Shown: in pieces, positions 19,225 through 21,040 of the stretch
Numbering within the stretch: the first letter of the stretch is position 1
Layout: each line of letters starts with the position of its first letter
Virus record (IMG/VR): IMGVR_UViG_3300024308_000206
Span: 1 to 21,040 of that record
Length of the DNA stretch: 21,040 nt
Reading direction: 5' to 3' (one strand)
Origin: a virus
Made by a program: the position numbers and the translations under genes
The notes under the pieces: model-generated
Database searches by the model: none
Told to the model about the DNA's origin: nothing
What the model saw: the letters and a program-made list of their open reading frames with translations, nothing else

Positions 19225-20372
19225 GCGGCACCTCCGGCAATGACTTTCCGGAGACCCTGCGAGTCGGGCGTACTTATGATGCCCCTGGTCTCCATGGCTT
19301 CAACAAGCCACGCTGCGCGGTTGTATCCAATCCTGAAATTACGCTGGATTGCACTGACAGAAGCCCTGCCTGACTCCATTACGAATTCAACGGCATCTTG
19401 ATAAAGCTGGTCTTGATCTGCCGGAACTGCTTCACATGCCGCTTTCTCCTCTGCCGGGGCTTGGTAGTCCATCATGGTGCAGAGGTCGGTGATGGCCTTC
19501 GACAGCAGGATGAGGTTCGCAGCGTTGCACTGGCGCCAGTGGTGGGCGTAGTCATCGGCATCATCATCAGAGTCGTAATCCGGAATGGTGATGGCGCGCA
19601 GGCTGAAATCGCTGTTTAGCTTGAAGCTGATGGGTTCGTGCCACAGTTCCAGCTCTTCCACCTGGTAGCCAGCTTCCAGCAGGGAAACCACATCGGATGC
19701 GCGATCCCCGTTGAGATCCATGCCCTTGAAGGTCACCATCTCTTGCGCGGTGTCGGCAGACTTGAGCTTGACGAACTGGAGCGGGGAGAAGGGGCCGAGC
19801 GCTTCCGGGCGCTCTGCACTATCGGTCAGGTAGTCTTTCAGGCGGTTGCTGATCCCCATCTTGATGTCGTCGATGTGGATGGTCTGGGTCTTGAGGGAGC
19901 CCATGCACTTCACCAGCAGGTGCATGACCACCTTGAGCGGGCGCTTGGTGGTGGTGTTGAGGTACAGCAACTCGTTGCTCTGGTCGTACAGGGCGTGGAT
20001 GAGCGTGGTTTCATATTCAGCCGTGGCGGCCATCTCAACAATCAATTGGTCCTTCATGGCCAGTTTCTCTTTGCGAGTAACCTTCTCCCGCAGACCGGAG
20101 CTGATCAGCGCATCAACGCGCTCTTTGAGCTTGCGGTTGACGATCTTGGTCGGAATGAGCTTAGTGTCTTGGCGCACGACGAATGCGTAGCCGACGCCTG
20201 GCAGGTTGGTAACAAGCTCGCCGGTCACCAGGTTGTTCTCGAACCCGGCGCAGCTGAGCTGATTTTCAGTGAGCGGAGTGAAGGAGAGCTCGGCCAGGTG
20301 TTCGCGCATTGCTGCGATGGCTGGGAGCTTGGCACTGTAGATGCTGGCGGATTTGATAACGGAATGGTTCAT
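19221..20372 (-). CDS. rdgC-like: RdgC-like DNA-binding protein fused to an FtsK-gamma domain, 383 aa
   Basis: ATG 20372 with AAAGGA 8 nt upstream. Residues about 1-300 match RdgC, the ring-shaped dsDNA-binding protein that restrains RecA: MREHLAELSFTPLTENQLSC, AFVVRQDTKLIPTKIVNRKL, the basic REKVTRKEKLAMKDQLIVEM, and the end YAHHWRQCNAANLILLSKAI. E. coli RdgC stops near 303 aa. Here an acidic linker leads to about 60 residues (DQLYQDAVEFVMESGRASVS, then AIQRNFRIGYNRAAWLVEAM and ETRGIISTPDSQGLRKVI) that are a clear FtsK gamma winged helix, the domain that reads KOPS sequences in host FtsK. The fusion would give a DNA ring a sequence-specific reader. It may control recombination or DNA protection in the infected cell. 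Both domain calls are strong; the joint function is inference. Confidence 0.9.
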   Translation of the reverse strand: MNHSVIKSASIYSAKLPAIAAMREHLAELSFTPLTENQLSCAGFENNLVTGELVTNLPGVGYAFVVRQDTKLIPTKIVNRKLKERVDALISSGLREKVTRKEKLAMKDQLIVEMAATAEYETTLIHALYDQSNELLYLNTTTKRPLKVVMHLLVKCMGSLKTQTIHIDDIKMGISNRLKDYLTDSAERPEALGPFSPLQFVKLKSADTAQEMVTFKGMDLNGDRASDVVSLLEAGYQVEELELWHEPISFKLNSDFSLRAITIPDYDSDDDADDYAHHWRQCNAANLILLSKAITDLCTMMDYQAPAEEKAACEAVPADQDQLYQDAVEFVMESGRASVSAIQRNFRIGYNRAAWLVEAMETRGIISTPDSQGLRKVIAGGAA

Positions 20373-20392
20373 GGTCTGGGTCCTTTGGTCGG

Positions 20393-20572
20393 TTAGTTGC
20401 GGGCTTTCTTGGCCTGCAGGTCGTGGATCTTCTTGGCTGCGGCCTCGGCGGTTTGCCGGTCGCAGGTGATGCCGCCAGGCAGAACGAACTTGCCTGGCTG
20501 CTTGGGATCGGGCATGACGACGCCCAACCCGATGACTACTGCACCGCAGTAGGGGTTTTCCGTGGCTTTCAT
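20393..20572 (-). CDS. Hypothetical protein, 59 aa
   Basis: The frame is open to 20686, but I start at ATG 20572, which has GAGGA 5 nt upstream; the longer version would overlap the methyltransferase gene and begins with a low-complexity, non-protein-like stretch. The product (MKATENPYCGAVVIGLGVVM, then PDPKQPGKFVLPGGITCDRQ and TAEAAAKKIHDLQAKKARN) has two cysteines, a Gly/Val strand-rich first half and a basic helix at the end. Family unknown. It lies 20 bp upstream of the RdgC-fusion gene and is probably in the same operon. Confidence 0.6.
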   Translation of the reverse strand: MKATENPYCGAVVIGLGVVMPDPKQPGKFVLPGGITCDRQTAEAAAKKIHDLQAKKARN

Positions 20573-20587
20573 GGGGGTCCTCGACTT

Positions 20588-20618
20588 ATCCACCGTTTCT
20601 GTATGGCTGGCGGTGGAT
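20588..20618. repeat. Inverted repeat upstream of the 59-aa gene
   Basis: ATCCACCG (20588-20595) and CGGTGGAT (20611-20618) form an 8-bp perfect stem with a 15-nt loop, between the methyltransferase stop (20631) and the 59-aa start. There is no T-tract on the minus strand, so it is not a standard terminator. It could be an operator or a stabilising leader hairpin. Confidence 0.4.
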
Positions 20619-20630
20619 GGATTGGTGGTA

Positions 20631-21040
20631 TCAGGCCGCGCGCTTAGAGCCAATGCCGCGCACAAAGGGGATGCGAGGGGATGCACCCACTTTCATGGTG
20701 GGGAAGGCAATCAGGGCGCAACCGAAGTTGGCTCCGCTCTTTCTGGTTGCGCCATCGCGCTCGTAGAACTGATAACGGCCATCCGGCTCGTAGATGATCA
20801 CATCCTCGGCCAGCAAGCGGCGCCACCATGTTGTCAGCGGCTCGTATGGCAGCAGCATCATCCCTGGCCTGCCATTGGCTTGCTGCTGGCGGGCCTGGGT
20901 GATGAACTCAGGTTTCAGGTCGAACGGCGGGTTACACCACCAGTGCTCTGGCCAGTCAAGGTTGAGGCTGTCGATGCCGATACAGACCGTGCCAGCCTGC
21001 TCGGCCTCACGAATCTGGGCTCGTACATCTTCCCGGGTGC
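20631..21040 (-). CDS. Phage Dam-type DNA N6-adenine methyltransferase, C-terminal part
   Basis: The minus-strand frame runs in from the window edge and stops at TGA 20631-20633; the visible 135 codons lack the start. Reading from the edge: REDVRAQIREAEQAGTVCIG, then IDSLNLDWPEHWWCNPPFDL, where NPPF is the catalytic motif IV of N6-adenine methyltransferases, then MMLLPYEPLTTWWRRLLAED and YEPDGRYQFYERDGATRKSG. This pattern fits the phage N-6-adenine-methyltransferase (Dam) family of about 160-180 aa, so only a few dozen residues are missing. It would methylate phage DNA, protecting it from host restriction or marking sites. Its recognition sequence cannot be read from the sequence. Confidence 0.87.
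   Translation of the reverse strand, partial: TREDVRAQIREAEQAGTVCIGIDSLNLDWPEHWWCNPPFDLKPEFITQARQQQANGRPGMMLLPYEPLTTWWRRLLAEDVIIYEPDGRYQFYERDGATRKSGANFGCALIAFPTMKVGASPRIPFVRGIGSKRAA

Noticed and set aside
19638-20396. Plus-strand frame (252 aa) opposite the RdgC-FtsK-gamma gene
   Set aside because: Antisense shadow; the minus-strand product matches two known domains along its entire length.
1-21040. Diversity-generating retroelement
   Set aside because: Considered because some podoviruses carry one; no reverse transcriptase or template/variable repeat pair was seen in this window.

Overview
The window reads as temperate, P22-like (podovirus-type) phage DNA from a fairly GC-rich gammaproteobacterial host. 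An Aeromonas-like host is my guess from the flavour of the early genes; nothing here proves it. Three features support a phage: late virion genes including a giant multi-domain 'polyvalent' protein, two immunity modules of the P22 immI type (Mnt-like repressor / Arc-like repressor / antirepressor), and a leftward early block ending in excisionase and tyrosine integrase.

Layout. (1) 1-1805, plus strand: the end of one small virion protein and a 540-aa, probably internal, virion protein, closed by a terminator. (2) 1892-3491: immunity module A. A minus-strand Mnt-like repressor diverges from an Arc-like repressor, a C4-like hairpin RNA, an AntA/AntB antirepressor and a 47-aa coupled ORF, ending in a strong terminator. 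(3) 3515-12196: one 2893-aa protein carrying membrane-active glycine-rich segments, an ADP-ribosyltransferase-like domain, an inorganic-pyrophosphatase-like domain, two zincin metallopeptidase-like domains, a GNAT acetyltransferase domain and a large conserved C-terminal region. The domains are joined by a recurrent FSQ/MSQ linker. (4) 12270-13194: a small membrane protein and a low-GC minus-strand lipoprotein that looks like a moron. (5) 13249-14993: immunity module B, with the same gene order, operator motif and hairpin RNA as module A, but a different antirepressor (KilA-C type) and a 92-aa coupled ORF. (6) 14994-15288: probable attP region with three paired TGGGGC integrase arm-type sites. 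(7) 15254-21040, minus strand: int, xis, an HTH protein, small unknown genes, a DUF4406 protein, a 254-aa protein with a cysteine-rich tail, an RdgC-FtsK-gamma fusion, and a phage Dam-type adenine methyltransferase cut by the window edge. Many of these genes overlap by ATGA.

How it fits together. The two immunity modules share the operator CTACAnnnTGTAG, three copies each, with the first two copies 36 bp apart in both. The Mnt-like and Arc-like proteins of one module may therefore cross-regulate the other, placing two unrelated antirepressors under one code. A hairpin element between arc and ant, conserved with a covarying base pair, suggests an additional RNA layer of the P1 c4 / P22 sar kind. 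The late genes read straight into attP and int with no host DNA between them. The source is therefore probably a virion or circular phage genome, or tandem prophages, rather than a simple single integrated prophage.
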